The notes under the pieces were generated by a model, which saw only the letters and a program-made list of their open reading frames with translations, was not told the DNA's origin and searched no databases. Below are positions 45,955 through 54,250 of a DNA stretch of 64,000 nt, piece by piece (positions within the stretch are counted from its first letter, which is position 1; every line of letters starts with the position of its first letter). The translations under genes and the position numbers were made by a program. Source of the DNA: Mycolicibacter longobardus (lineage in GTDB: Bacteria > Actinomycetota > Actinomycetes > Mycobacteriales > Mycobacteriaceae); contig NZ_LQPG01000009.1 of assembly GCF_002102265.1 (NCBI RefSeq), positions 1 to 64,000 on the forward strand. The letters are read 5' to 3'.

Positions 45955-47987
45955 CACGCCGCCCCCGCCGGTGCCGGCACCAGCACACCGTCTTGCAGGT
46001 GCAAAGTCCTCGGGCACAACTCCCCCAGTCCGGCGAAGTCGTGCGAGATGACCACCACGGTCAGTCCGGTATCCCGCCGCAGGTCCTCCAGCAGCCGCAG
46101 CAGACCCTGCCTGCTCGCCGCATCAAGGCCGGCGAGCGGCTCGTCCAGGATCAAGGCCCTCGGGGACCGGGCCAGCAAGCCCGCCAGCACCAGCCGGCGC
46201 ATCTGACCACCGCTGAGTTGGTCGATGCGCCGGCCGGCCAGCGCCGCGTCCAGACCGACGGCCGCCAACGCGGCGCTGATCCGGGCGTGGTCGTGTCGCG
46301 AGAAGCCGGCCGCTGAGGCAACTTCCAGACCGACGTGGCTGCGCATCAGCTGCAACCGGGCGGCCTGGAACGACAGCGCGACCGCCCCGACCTGTTCATC
46401 GGCGGGCCGGCCACCGAGCAGGCAGCTGCCGGTGGTCGGGGTCGTCAGGCCGGCCATGATCCAGGCCAGCGTGGACTTGCCCGAACCGTTGCCGCCATGG
46501 ATCAGCAGTCCGTCACCTTCGCCGACGCTGAAGCTGACGTCGCGCAGTGCGGTCTTGGCCCACGGGGTGCCGCTGCCGTATTCGTGTCCGACGCCGGACA
46601 GTTCCAGCACCGGTGGACCGGAACGGCGCGGCCCTGCTGGTGCGACGGGGAGGCCGACGGTCTCCACCATGGCGGTGTTGTCGGCCGAACCGCTGAGGTC
46701 GATGATCCGGTCGGCGCTGCCGACCTCGTCGTTGTAGTGGGTGATGTGAACCAATGAGGTGCGGTGTCTTTCGGACAGCCCCGACAGCACCCCCAGCAGC
46801 GCCTCGCGCCCCTGCGGGTCGACCATGCTGGTGACCTCGTCGGCGATCAGCAGCGCGGGTTCGCGGGCCAGTGCGGCCGCCACCGCCAGCCGTTGCAGCT
46901 CACCCCCGGACAGGCCGCCGGTGTCGCGCTCGGCGAATCCCGCCAGGCCGACCTCCCCGAGGAGCCGCTCGACATCGGTGGTCGCCCCCGGCGGCAGGCC
47001 CCACACCACGTCGTCGGCGACCCGGGTACCCAGCACCTGACTCTCCGGATGCTGCATGACCACCGCGGTTCCCCCGGGGGCGCCGAGCCCCACCGCGCCG
47101 GGACGCTCGACGGCGCCCGCGGTGGGAGCGCGCCCGGCCAGCAGCAGCATCAGAGTGGTCTTGCCGGAGCCGTTGGCGCCGGTCACCGCAACGTGTTCGC
47201 CGGCTCGCACTTCCAGGCTCACCGGCCCCAGGGCATCCTGGCTGGTCTGCGGATAGCGGAACCGCACGTGATCCAGCCGCACCGGGACCGGCGCCACCGG
47301 CCCGACCTCTGCCGGCAGGTCCAGTTTGTGCACGTCGGGTACACCGCGTAACCGGTCGAGCACCCGCGACAACGCCCACCAGCCGAGCAGGGAGACGATC
47401 ATGACGCTGACGATCGACTGGGCCAGGATCAGCCAGTGCCAATAGCGCAGCAGCAAACCGAGAAATCCGGTGAGGTCCTGGGCGGCCCGCTGGAACTCCG
47501 GCAGCGGTACCGCGGTCATGGCGGCCGCGACGCCGTGCACGTTGGCGGTGATCGCGTCGAAGATCAGGTGGCGCAGCCGCGACAGCACGGTCAGCGCCAG
47601 CACCACGCCGCCGCCGAAGATCCCGCCGGCCACCGCGGAGGCCGCGATCACGGTGGGCAAGCCGCGGTGGTGACGTTTGATGACGCCGGTCAGCCCGCCG
47701 ATGTAGGCGCAGTTGACCACCGTCATGAAGCCGCCCAAGCCGGCAATCAGGAACGCGATGGTCGCGGCGGCCACCGTGGCGGCGATCAGCACGCGGATCC
47801 GGTAGCGGTAGGCCAACAGGCCCATCGGCACCGTGCCCAACAGCGCGAGCCCGCCGGCAAAGGGCACCACGACGGCGATGATCGCCGTAGCCGCGCACAG
47901 CGCTGCCATCACCGCAGCCTGGGCGATCTCGACGGGTTGCATCGACCGCGCCCGGACTTGGCTACCGCCCTGGCCGGTCTTCGTCAC
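45954..47987 (-). CDS. ECF-type ABC protein: membrane domain fused to two ATPases
   Basis: 677 residues from GTG 47987 ([26 protein letters not shown]). The N-terminal half (about 20-225) has six hydrophobic helices like an ECF substrate-binding (S) component. Two ATPase domains follow: the first has GANGSGKTT (near 271), LSGGELQR and [11 protein letters not shown]; the second has [18 protein letters not shown] and [11 protein letters not shown]. Its order and length match Rv2326c of M. tuberculosis. With EcfT it forms a complete importer from two genes. The S-like domain could decide the substrate, perhaps a vitamin or metal, but I cannot name it. Confidence 0.88.
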   Translation of the reverse strand: MTKTGQGGSQVRARSMQPVEIAQAAVMAALCAATAIIAVVVPFAGGLALLGTVPMGLLAYRYRIRVLIAATVAAATIAFLIAGLGGFMTVVNCAYIGGLTGVIKRHHRGLPTVIAASAVAGGIFGGGVVLALTVLSRLRHLIFDAITANVHGVAAAMTAVPLPEFQRAAQDLTGFLGLLLRYWHWLILAQSIVSVMIVSLLGWWALSRVLDRLRGVPDVHKLDLPAEVGPVAPVPVRLDHVRFRYPQTSQDALGPVSLEVRAGEHVAVTGANGSGKTTLMLLLAGRAPTAGAVERPGAVGLGAPGGTAVVMQHPESQVLGTRVADDVVWGLPPGATTDVERLLGEVGLAGFAERDTGGLSGGELQRLAVAAALAREPALLIADEVTSMVDPQGREALLGVLSGLSERHRTSLVHITHYNDEVGSADRIIDLSGSADNTAMVETVGLPVAPAGPRRSGPPVLELSGVGHEYGSGTPWAKTALRDVSFSVGEGDGLLIHGGNGSGKSTLAWIMAGLTTPTTGSCLLGGRPADEQVGAVALSFQAARLQLMRSHVGLEVASAAGFSRHDHARISAALAAVGLDAALAGRRIDQLSGGQMRRLVLAGLLARSPRALILDEPLAGLDAASRQGLLRLLEDLRRDTGLTVVVISHDFAGLGELCPRTLHLQDGVLVPAPAGAA

Positions 47988-48077
47988 CCGTCGATTCTGC
48001 CAGCCGCTCCCGACGGCCCGGCGTGACGCTGAAGCGAGTTGGTCCACTTTCGTCCACGCATGTGAAATACTCGCGCG

Positions 48078-48527
48078 ATGGTAGCCCCCGCCCACGCCAG
48101 CCTGGGAGCGGATCTGCTCAGCGTCGTCTCCCGGCTCAATCGGTTGGCGACGCAGCGAGTCGCTCTTCCGATTCCGACGGCGCAGGCGCGACTGCTGTCC
48201 ACCATCGAGGACTTGGATGTGGCCCGCATCTCGGAGTTGGCCGCGGTGGACCACTGTTCGCAACCGACGATGACGACGCAGGTGCGCCGACTGGAGGACG
48301 CCGGTCTGACCACCCGGGCCGCTGATCCGCTTGACGCTCGCGCGGTGCTGATCCGGATCACCGACAAAGGGGTCGAGACGATGGCCCGGGTTCGTCAGGA
48401 CCGGGCCGCGGCGCTCGATCCGGAGCTGGACCGCCTCGCTCCCGCGGACCGCCAAACGCTGGCCGACGCGGTCGAGGTCCTACACCGTTTCCTGGCTGAC
48501 GCCGCCCCGGCGCGGCCGGTGCGTTAG
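48078..48527 (+). CDS. MarR family transcriptional regulator
   Basis: 149 residues with a winged helix-turn-helix ([30 protein letters not shown], about 50-85) and the wing [19 protein letters not shown]. It is dimeric, with flanking helices. It is divergent from the ECF transporter operon and in this order matches Rv2327. It may regulate that operon. AATACT lies 9-14 bases before the ATG, so the message may be nearly leaderless. The ligand is unknown. Confidence 0.9.
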   Translation: MVAPAHASLGADLLSVVSRLNRLATQRVALPIPTAQARLLSTIEDLDVARISELAAVDHCSQPTMTTQVRRLEDAGLTTRAADPLDARAVLIRITDKGVETMARVRQDRAAALDPELDRLAPADRQTLADAVEVLHRFLADAAPARPVR

Positions 48528-48667
48528 GGGCCACCGTCAGCTGAGGTATTTCCAGCCTGACCGGTTTCGGAATATGCTCACTGCGGCATCGGCCCGAAGC
48601 GATCCCAGGCCTCCTGCGGCCCCTGCGGCTCTTTTACCGGGCTGCCGGTCTTCGGGGGAAGGACATC

Positions 48668-50521
48668 GTGGCGGATAGATTGGCGCTGGTCACCTCGATC
48701 GCCGCCCAACTGATGGCCACCACACCATCGACGGCTGCCGCCGTCAGCGAACGGGTGCTGCAGACGCTGGTGGAGCAGCTCAACGTCGATGCCGGGTTCC
48801 TGCGCCACAACGATCATGAGATCAGGGCGTCCAAGCTGGTGGCGGAATGGCCGCCGCGGGCCGATCCGCCGGACCCGGATCCCCTGGCGGTCGTCTCCTT
48901 CACCACCGCCGACCCTGTCTTCACCACCTGCGCGCACGGCAAACGCGTGGCGGTCATCCGGCCGGAACCGGACGAATCCGGCTATGTGCGTCAGATGGCG
49001 CGGGACCATGCCATCGAATCGTTGTCGGTGGCCACCGCGCCGTTGATCTCCGGCCCGGTGACCATCGGCATGCTGGGCCTGGTCAAGTTCCGCCGGCCCA
49101 AGTGGCGGCCCGAGGAACTCAACACCATCGAGGCGATCGCGTCGTTGTTCGCGCAGTTGCAGGCTCGTGTCGCGGCCGAGGAGCGGCTGCGCTACCTGGC
49201 CGACCACGACGACCTGACCGGTCTGCACAACCGTCGTGCGCTGGTCGCCCACCTCTCCGAGCGACTCGCCGCCGGCAGCCCCGGACCGGTCGGCGTCTTC
49301 TACATCGACCTGGACCGGCTCAAGCCGATCAACGACTACCTCGGCCACGCCGCCGGCGACTGGTTCATTCAGGACTTCGCCCGGCGGCTGCGGGCGTACG
49401 CCGGGAACCGGACGATGGCGGCCCGGATCGGCGGTGACGAGTTCGTCGTCATCCCGGACTGGCCGATGTCGATGGCCAGCGCCGAGACCTTCGCCGACCG
49501 GCTGCAGAGCGCACTGCGCGAAAAGGTGGAGATCCAGGGCCACACCGTCAACAGCACGGTCAGTGTGGGCGTGACGGTGGGTCTGCCCGGGGAGGACACC
49601 AGCGCGGGTCTGTTGCACCGCGCCGACGAAGCCGTGCTGGCCGCAAAACGCGGCGGCGGCAACCAGACCGTCAGCTCCACCGACGACATGTCGCTGAAGA
49701 GCCTGTTCCGCAAGGACATCGAACTGCACCTGCAGGGCAAGATCGACGACGAGTCGCTGCTGTTGTATTACCAGCCCGAGGTCGACCTGTGGAGTGGCGC
49801 GATCGTGGCGGTGGAGGCGCTGGTCCGCTGGCGACACCCCACCCGCGGGCTGCTGTTGCCGGGCTCGTTCATCAGCATCGCCGAATCGGCCAACCTGGCC
49901 GATGATCTGGGCCGGTGGGTGATGCGCAGTGCCTGCGCGGAATTCAGCCAATGGCAGGCCAACGGCGTCCGGACCAACGCCACCCTGCGCATCAACGTCT
50001 CGCCGGTGCAGTTGGCCGCCCGCGGTTTCGTCCAGAACGTGGTGGACACCATCAACGAATTCGGTTTGCGCCCCGGCTCGCTGTGCCTGGAGATCACCGA
50101 GCGTGCGGTGGTGCAGAACATCGAGACCACCCGGCGCACCCTGGCCGAGCTGCGCGAGGCCGGGGTGCAGATCGCCATCGACGACTTCGGCACCGGTTAT
50201 GCAGTCCTGTCACACCTGAAGGATCTGCCGGTCGACACGCTGAAGATCGATACCGTGTTCGTGCGTGAATTGGGCGTCAACGCCGGTGATCTCGCGATCG
50301 TCCGAGCGATCATCGCTCTCGCCGAGGCGTTCGGCCTGCAGGTGGTCGCCGAGGGCGTGGAAACCTCAGCGGCTGCGCTCACCCTGATGCGGCACGGCTG
50401 TCACCGGGCGCAGGGCTTCCTGTTCTCCCGCCCGGTACCGGGCCCCGCCGCCGAAGCGATGCTGGCGTCACGCTGGATGGCGATGCCCTTCCTGGCCGAC
50501 AGCCAGGCTTTGGTGATCTGA
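48668..50521 (+). CDS. GAF-GGDEF-EAL cyclic-di-GMP enzyme
   Basis: 617 residues. A GAF-like sensor domain (about 8-160) precedes the diguanylate cyclase domain (about 185-340; GGDEF intact in ARIGGDEFVVIP) and the phosphodiesterase domain (about 360-605; EAL in VAVEALVRWRHP, later IDDFGTGYAVLSHLKDLPVDTLKID and AEGVE). Both catalytic signatures look intact, so it may make and degrade cyclic-di-GMP. The layout equals Rv1354c of M. tuberculosis. It is soluble with no membrane helices. The GTG start is preceded by a purine-rich GGGGGAAGG. Confidence 0.93.
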   Translation: MADRLALVTSIAAQLMATTPSTAAAVSERVLQTLVEQLNVDAGFLRHNDHEIRASKLVAEWPPRADPPDPDPLAVVSFTTADPVFTTCAHGKRVAVIRPEPDESGYVRQMARDHAIESLSVATAPLISGPVTIGMLGLVKFRRPKWRPEELNTIEAIASLFAQLQARVAAEERLRYLADHDDLTGLHNRRALVAHLSERLAAGSPGPVGVFYIDLDRLKPINDYLGHAAGDWFIQDFARRLRAYAGNRTMAARIGGDEFVVIPDWPMSMASAETFADRLQSALREKVEIQGHTVNSTVSVGVTVGLPGEDTSAGLLHRADEAVLAAKRGGGNQTVSSTDDMSLKSLFRKDIELHLQGKIDDESLLLYYQPEVDLWSGAIVAVEALVRWRHPTRGLLLPGSFISIAESANLADDLGRWVMRSACAEFSQWQANGVRTNATLRINVSPVQLAARGFVQNVVDTINEFGLRPGSLCLEITERAVVQNIETTRRTLAELREAGVQIAIDDFGTGYAVLSHLKDLPVDTLKIDTVFVRELGVNAGDLAIVRAIIALAEAFGLQVVAEGVETSAAALTLMRHGCHRAQGFLFSRPVPGPAAEAMLASRWMAMPFLADSQALVI

Positions 50522-50909
50522 CAAGAACATCGCCCGGTAGAAAGCGGCACACAACCGCATCCCCGTCTGCCTGCCGGCGAGCGCTGCCGTCGGTGCGGTG
50601 CACCAACGCGGCTCGGCGTGCGGCGACAATCGGCGATGCGGACCCCTCAAGGTGCCCCGGGCGAAGCTGTGGGAGGGACCCACCGGCGCCGGCCACGGCG
50701 CACGCCGCAGCGCGTCCGAGCCTTGCAAACCAGTCCCTCGCATAAACGGAGATAATACATACCTTTCGGATGATGTCCAACCGTAGCAAGACTGTGTGTC
50801 ATATCACTCTGGTCACTCTGGGGAGCCGTGAAGCCATCTGTGCCTGCCAGTCCGCCCGGCACCGGAAAGGACTCCCGAACCGTCGGCACCGCCCGTCATA
50901 ATCAGATGC
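50522..50909. other. Intergenic region with leaderless-type promoter
   Basis: About 390 bases without a credible gene; short frames on both strands have no family match. At its right end CATAAT (50897-50902) lies 7 bases before the ATG of the PAS gene, a classic spacing for a leaderless message. The middle is GC-rich with several possible small hairpins but I see no known riboswitch. Confidence 0.5.
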
Positions 50910-51311
50910 ATGGAGCGACGGCGTAACGCGCAAACCCAGACCCCGATGGAGACCCTGCAGCAGCTGCCGGCCTTGGTTGCGCTCGAACGGATCCCGGTCC
51001 CGGTGCTCGCGATCGCCGATGACGGCACCATCTTGTTCGCCAACAGCGGGTTTGCCGCCATGCTGGGCTACACCCAGCAAGAGGTGCTGGCCCTGGAGTT
51101 CCGGCAGATATTCGGAGAGGTCCCGCCGGCGGAGGAGTCAGCGCTGTCGGTGATGCACTCGCTGGCCAATCTGGTTGTCTCCCTGGAGCATCGAGACGGC
51201 TCCACCGTGCGGGCGTTGATGAGCAAGTCAGCGCTTGAACGTGCCGACGACCGGGTTGCGCTCGCCACGTTCCAAGACCTCACCGAGCAACTGTGGCTGG
51301 ATGAGCGGTAG
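50910..51311 (+). CDS. Single PAS-domain protein
   Basis: 133 residues, essentially one PAS domain: IPVPVLAIADDGTILFANSGFAAMLGYTQQEVLALEFRQIF, ending with AS-like LATFQDLTEQLW. There is no output domain and no membrane segment. It may act in trans on a partner, such as the neighbouring GGDEF-EAL enzyme or a TetR regulator. The start ATG appears leaderless. It converges on the TetR pair with a 3-base gap. Ligand and partner are unknown. Confidence 0.8.
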   Translation: MERRRNAQTQTPMETLQQLPALVALERIPVPVLAIADDGTILFANSGFAAMLGYTQQEVLALEFRQIFGEVPPAEESALSVMHSLANLVVSLEHRDGSTVRALMSKSALERADDRVALATFQDLTEQLWLDER

Positions 51312-51314
51312 CTC

Positions 51315-51995
51315 TCAGTGCTCGGCGGCTGAGCCGTCGGCGCCGTCGTTCGGGCCGCGGCCGGCTTGATAACGCAGCGCGTCGCGCGCCAGGAACTGCT
51401 GAAAATACGGCAGCGACTCCTCCACCACGATCGCGGGAAGCAGCGTCTCCCACATCCGGGTCACCCGGCCGACGTTGTCGCCACCGCCGTGCGACAGCAG
51501 CCACGTCCCGAGCATCGCTGCGATGACGGACTCGGCGACCTGGCGGGGGTCGAACTCCTCGCGCAGGTCGCCCTCGGCGATCGCGCGCGCGGCCTGGGCC
51601 GTCACCGCGTCCGCCCATTCGCCGCCGACCTCCGCACCCAGCTCGTTGGATTCGGCCAGCGCGAAGACCAGATGACCGGCGGCCCGCGCCTCCTTGTCGA
51701 CGGCCAGCACCTCGGTGACGGCGAACATGCCGTGGATCATGCCCTCCAAAGCCGGCGAGGACGGCAGGCACATGCCCCGGAAGGTGTTCAGAACCGTGGC
51801 GAACCCGCCCTCGATGATGGCCGTCACCAGGGAGTCCATCGAGTCGAAGTGGTGGTACAGGGCACCTTTGGTCACCCCGGCCCGCTCGATGATCGCCGTT
51901 CGTCCGGCCGCGACGTAGCCGACCTCGCCGAATACGTCGATGGCGGCGTCGAGCAACTTCCGCCGGGTCACCTCGGACCGGACCTGGCGCGCCAT
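51315..51995 (-). CDS. TetR family regulator
   Basis: 226 residues. The N-terminal TetR helix-turn-helix reads LLDAAIDVFGEVGYVAAGRTAIIERAGVTKGALYHHFDSMDSLV (about 14-60). The ligand domain follows, ending in an acidic tail. It overlaps the upstream TetR gene by one base (TGATG), so both are made from one message. The pattern ALYHHFxSxxxL is seen in gamma-butyrolactone receptor-like TetR proteins but is not exclusive to them. Confidence 0.9.
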   Translation of the reverse strand: MARQVRSEVTRRKLLDAAIDVFGEVGYVAAGRTAIIERAGVTKGALYHHFDSMDSLVTAIIEGGFATVLNTFRGMCLPSSPALEGMIHGMFAVTEVLAVDKEARAAGHLVFALAESNELGAEVGGEWADAVTAQAARAIAEGDLREEFDPRQVAESVIAAMLGTWLLSHGGGDNVGRVTRMWETLLPAIVVEESLPYFQQFLARDALRYQAGRGPNDGADGSAAEH

Positions 51996-52687
51996 CAGCC
52001 GGCCTGGTCGTCGGGCACGGCTGTCTTGCCTCCCGCCGACGTGGTCTTGACGGCCAGCGCGGTGCGCCGCCGAACGAACTGGACAAAATAGTCGATCCGG
52101 TCGGCGGGTACCACGCTGGACAGCACCACCGACCAGATCTGCTGGAGCTCGCGCAGGTACTCCTCGGGCTCATCGAGATGGCCCGCCTGCCGCAGACCCA
52201 GGTAGAGCGCCACCATCATCCGGGCCACATCCTGCGGATCGCGGTCGATGACATCGCCTTCGGCAATGGCCCGCTCGGCCACCACTGTCAACGCCCGAAT
52301 CACATTGTTGATCACCGTGGCCTGTAGTCCTTCAGCACGACCGACCACCGGCAACAGATGCAGCACCGCGCGGGCACTGTCGCTGGTGAGGTCATCGACC
52401 GCCATCATGTAACCGACGTCGAGCAGCGTTTCCAGACCGGAGAGCTTCCGGTCCACCAGCGCCTGTATCGCCGCCCCGGTCCTCGCGAGCTGTTCGTCGA
52501 TGACGGCCAGCGCCAGCGCGTGCTTCGAGCGGAAATGGAAATACATTGCGCCCTTGGTCAATTCCGCCTCGGCGAGAATATCGTCAAGCCCGACATCGTG
52601 ATAGGGCCGCTGGGCAAACTGATGCGCAGCGGCACGGATGATCTGCTGGCGCGTAGCATCAGCGCGCCGGTCGGGTAAGTCAACCAA
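51995..52687 (-). CDS. TetR family regulator, ScbR/ArpA-like
   Basis: 230 residues. The helix-turn-helix reads QQIIRAAAHQFAQRPYHDVGLDDILAEAELTKGAMYFHFRSKHALALAVIDEQ (about 14-66). The MYFHFRSKHALALAVIDEQ part is characteristic of autoregulator (gamma-butyrolactone) receptor-type TetR proteins. The given start is a TTG and no ribosome-binding site is evident, so the exact start is uncertain. It is coupled to the next TetR gene. Its target is not evident; an upstream direct repeat may be its operator. Confidence 0.85.
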   Translation of the reverse strand: MVDLPDRRADATRQQIIRAAAHQFAQRPYHDVGLDDILAEAELTKGAMYFHFRSKHALALAVIDEQLARTGAAIQALVDRKLSGLETLLDVGYMMAVDDLTSDSARAVLHLLPVVGRAEGLQATVINNVIRALTVVAERAIAEGDVIDRDPQDVARMMVALYLGLRQAGHLDEPEEYLRELQQIWSVVLSSVVPADRIDYFVQFVRRRTALAVKTTSAGGKTAVPDDQAG

Positions 52688-52755
52688 CGCGCGATCTCAG
52701 CCTCGTCATCGACCGGCAGTCGTACCGCATCGAGGTAACGCTATCAGCCCATTGT

Positions 52756-52776
52756 TGAAGTTGACCGCTGAAGTTG
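52756..52776. promoter_or_regulatory. Direct repeat upstream of TetR pair
   Basis: TGAAGTTG occurs at 52756-52763 and 52769-52776, 13 bases apart, about 70 bases upstream of the TetR start. It could be an operator. The rest of the 240-base gap (52688-52927) shows no gene. Confidence 0.3.
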
Positions 52777-52927
52777 GCCCGTTTTGATACTCCGCATCGT
52801 CCGCTCGGCCTGGTGGCATTCTCAAAACGTCAATTCCGTGGTGCCGGATTGCATTCGGTCTGCTCCGGTCCGGTTCCGTCCCGACGACGGTCGCCCGACG
52901 ACGAGCAGGCTGTGCCACTGGGCCCGT

Positions 52928-54091
52928 CTAGCTCGCGGGCATCGCCAAGACGACGAACTGGGTCACCTCGCGCGGCGAGAAGTTGTCGTCGCTGACCAGC
53001 ACCACCGTCTGCCGTCCGTCGGGCAGTCGCGGCCCCAGCGTGATCCCCTCGATGTTGTCCAGCGGATCCAGCGCGGGCGTGGCGGACAGGTCGGCCAGCA
53101 GGGTCTTCGTCATCGGTGTCACTGTCGCGCCGGTCAGTGTCGGCATGCCCAGCACGTCGGTGGCGTCTGCGATATCGGCCCGGAACAGCCGCACCGTCGG
53201 GCGGTCCCCGAAGCTCCGCTCGATCACCAGGAACGCGGTGTCAGAGAGCGCGACGAGATCGGTGAGGCCGTTGGTCTTGGCGCGCGCGGCAGCCGGTTCC
53301 AGCGGATAGGCGTACTGGGCGGCCGGCGCACCGGCGCCCGGACCGGAGTCGAGGTGATAGGCGGTGATACGGGTCAGCGCACCGTGGGCGCGATCCGGCA
53401 GAGCGCCGTCGTTGTAGCCCGGCCCCTCCATAGCGGCGAACAGCCTCCGGCCGTCGGCGGTCACCGTCAGGCCCTCAAGCGTGGTGTTGCGGCGCGGGCC
53501 GGTGTGCTGGGCCGACATGCTCAGACCCGGCGGCAGGGTGAACTGACCGAGGTAACTTCCGTCGAGCCCGGCGATCCTGATCCAGGGGTCGGCCAGCACC
53601 GCACCGCTTGGGCCGCCGGTGCGCCGCTCCCCCTCGGATGACCAGTACAGCCGCTGCCGGCCGGCATCGAACGCGATGCCCTCGGGGTCGGGCGGCACGA
53701 TCGGCGGCGAGGCCTCGAAGTCCGCCGGCCCGAACGGACCACCGCCCTCATTCAGCAACGGGTGCACGGCGCCGACAGCGACATCGTCGACGCCGCGATC
53801 CGACAGCGAAAGCCGCACCGTGTAGAACCGGGCCGGTCCGGTGGCCGACCGGTCGTCGCTGATCACGTAGTAGCAGTCCCGGCCGGGGTCGTAGCTGATC
53901 CCCGACAGGCCGCCGACGGTGGTACCGCCGACGGTGGTGTTCGGCGCCAGCCGGGCCTGGCCGAGATACTGCAGGCGCAACGGCGCCTCGGGAACGTCGC
54001 ACGGTGTGCAGCCCGCGACGAGAACGCCGCCGGCGAGCAGGACCCGGCACAGTGCCGGCAACCGGCTCGGCTTGCAACGCACACCGGCCAA
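52928..54091 (-). CDS. Esterase-like-activity-of-phytase lipoprotein
   Basis: 387 residues. The signal peptide ends in a lipobox, LVAGC (Cys near 28), so this should be an exported lipoprotein. The remainder is a beta-propeller-like phytase/esterase-like domain: VGGLSGISYDPGRDCYYVISDDRS, PDPEGIAFDAGRQRLYWSSEGER, NTTLEGLTVTADGRRLFAAMEGP and NIEGITLGPRLPDGRQTVVLVSDDNFS. These repeat blocks define PF13449-type proteins. Substrate unknown; phosphate esters are possible. The start is a TTG at 54091; a GTG three codons later is an alternative. Confidence 0.82.
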   Translation of the reverse strand: MAGVRCKPSRLPALCRVLLAGGVLVAGCTPCDVPEAPLRLQYLGQARLAPNTTVGGTTVGGLSGISYDPGRDCYYVISDDRSATGPARFYTVRLSLSDRGVDDVAVGAVHPLLNEGGGPFGPADFEASPPIVPPDPEGIAFDAGRQRLYWSSEGERRTGGPSGAVLADPWIRIAGLDGSYLGQFTLPPGLSMSAQHTGPRRNTTLEGLTVTADGRRLFAAMEGPGYNDGALPDRAHGALTRITAYHLDSGPGAGAPAAQYAYPLEPAAARAKTNGLTDLVALSDTAFLVIERSFGDRPTVRLFRADIADATDVLGMPTLTGATVTPMTKTLLADLSATPALDPLDNIEGITLGPRLPDGRQTVVLVSDDNFSPREVTQFVVLAMPAS

Positions 54092-54097
54092 TGTAAA

Positions 54098-54203
54098 CCC
54101 GCGGTTCAGCGAGGCTCGACGAAGGAGAGCCGAAGCTGGAACCGCCGCATCAACCCCGCGGTTCAGCGAGACTCGACGAAGGAGAGCCGAAGCTGGAACC
54201 GCC
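54098..54203. repeat. Two 49-base tandem repeats, period 57
   Basis: Positions 54098-54146 and 54155-54203 are the same 49-base unit with one mismatch. Each copy can fold: GCGGTTC pairs with GAACCGC at the ends, and GGCTC with GAGCC inside (weakened to GACTC in copy 2). The array lies between the phytase-like gene and the acyl-CoA dehydrogenase start. It looks like a mycobacterial interspersed repeat (MIRU/REP-like) and may occur elsewhere in the genome. Confidence 0.8.
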
Positions 54204-54250
54204 CCTTAAAACCCGTTTATCCGCGGGCCCGCGTGGATACGGTGGATGAG

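Noticed and set aside
50522-50909. Cyclic-dinucleotide or cobalamin riboswitch upstream of the PAS gene
   Set aside because: I could not align known conserved blocks, and a leaderless promoter right before the ATG makes a leader switch unlikely.
53762-54250. N-terminal extension of the acyl-CoA dehydrogenase
   Set aside because: The extension runs through the 57-base repeats and the opposite-strand phytase-like gene; the family N-terminus begins around MTTSEALRD.
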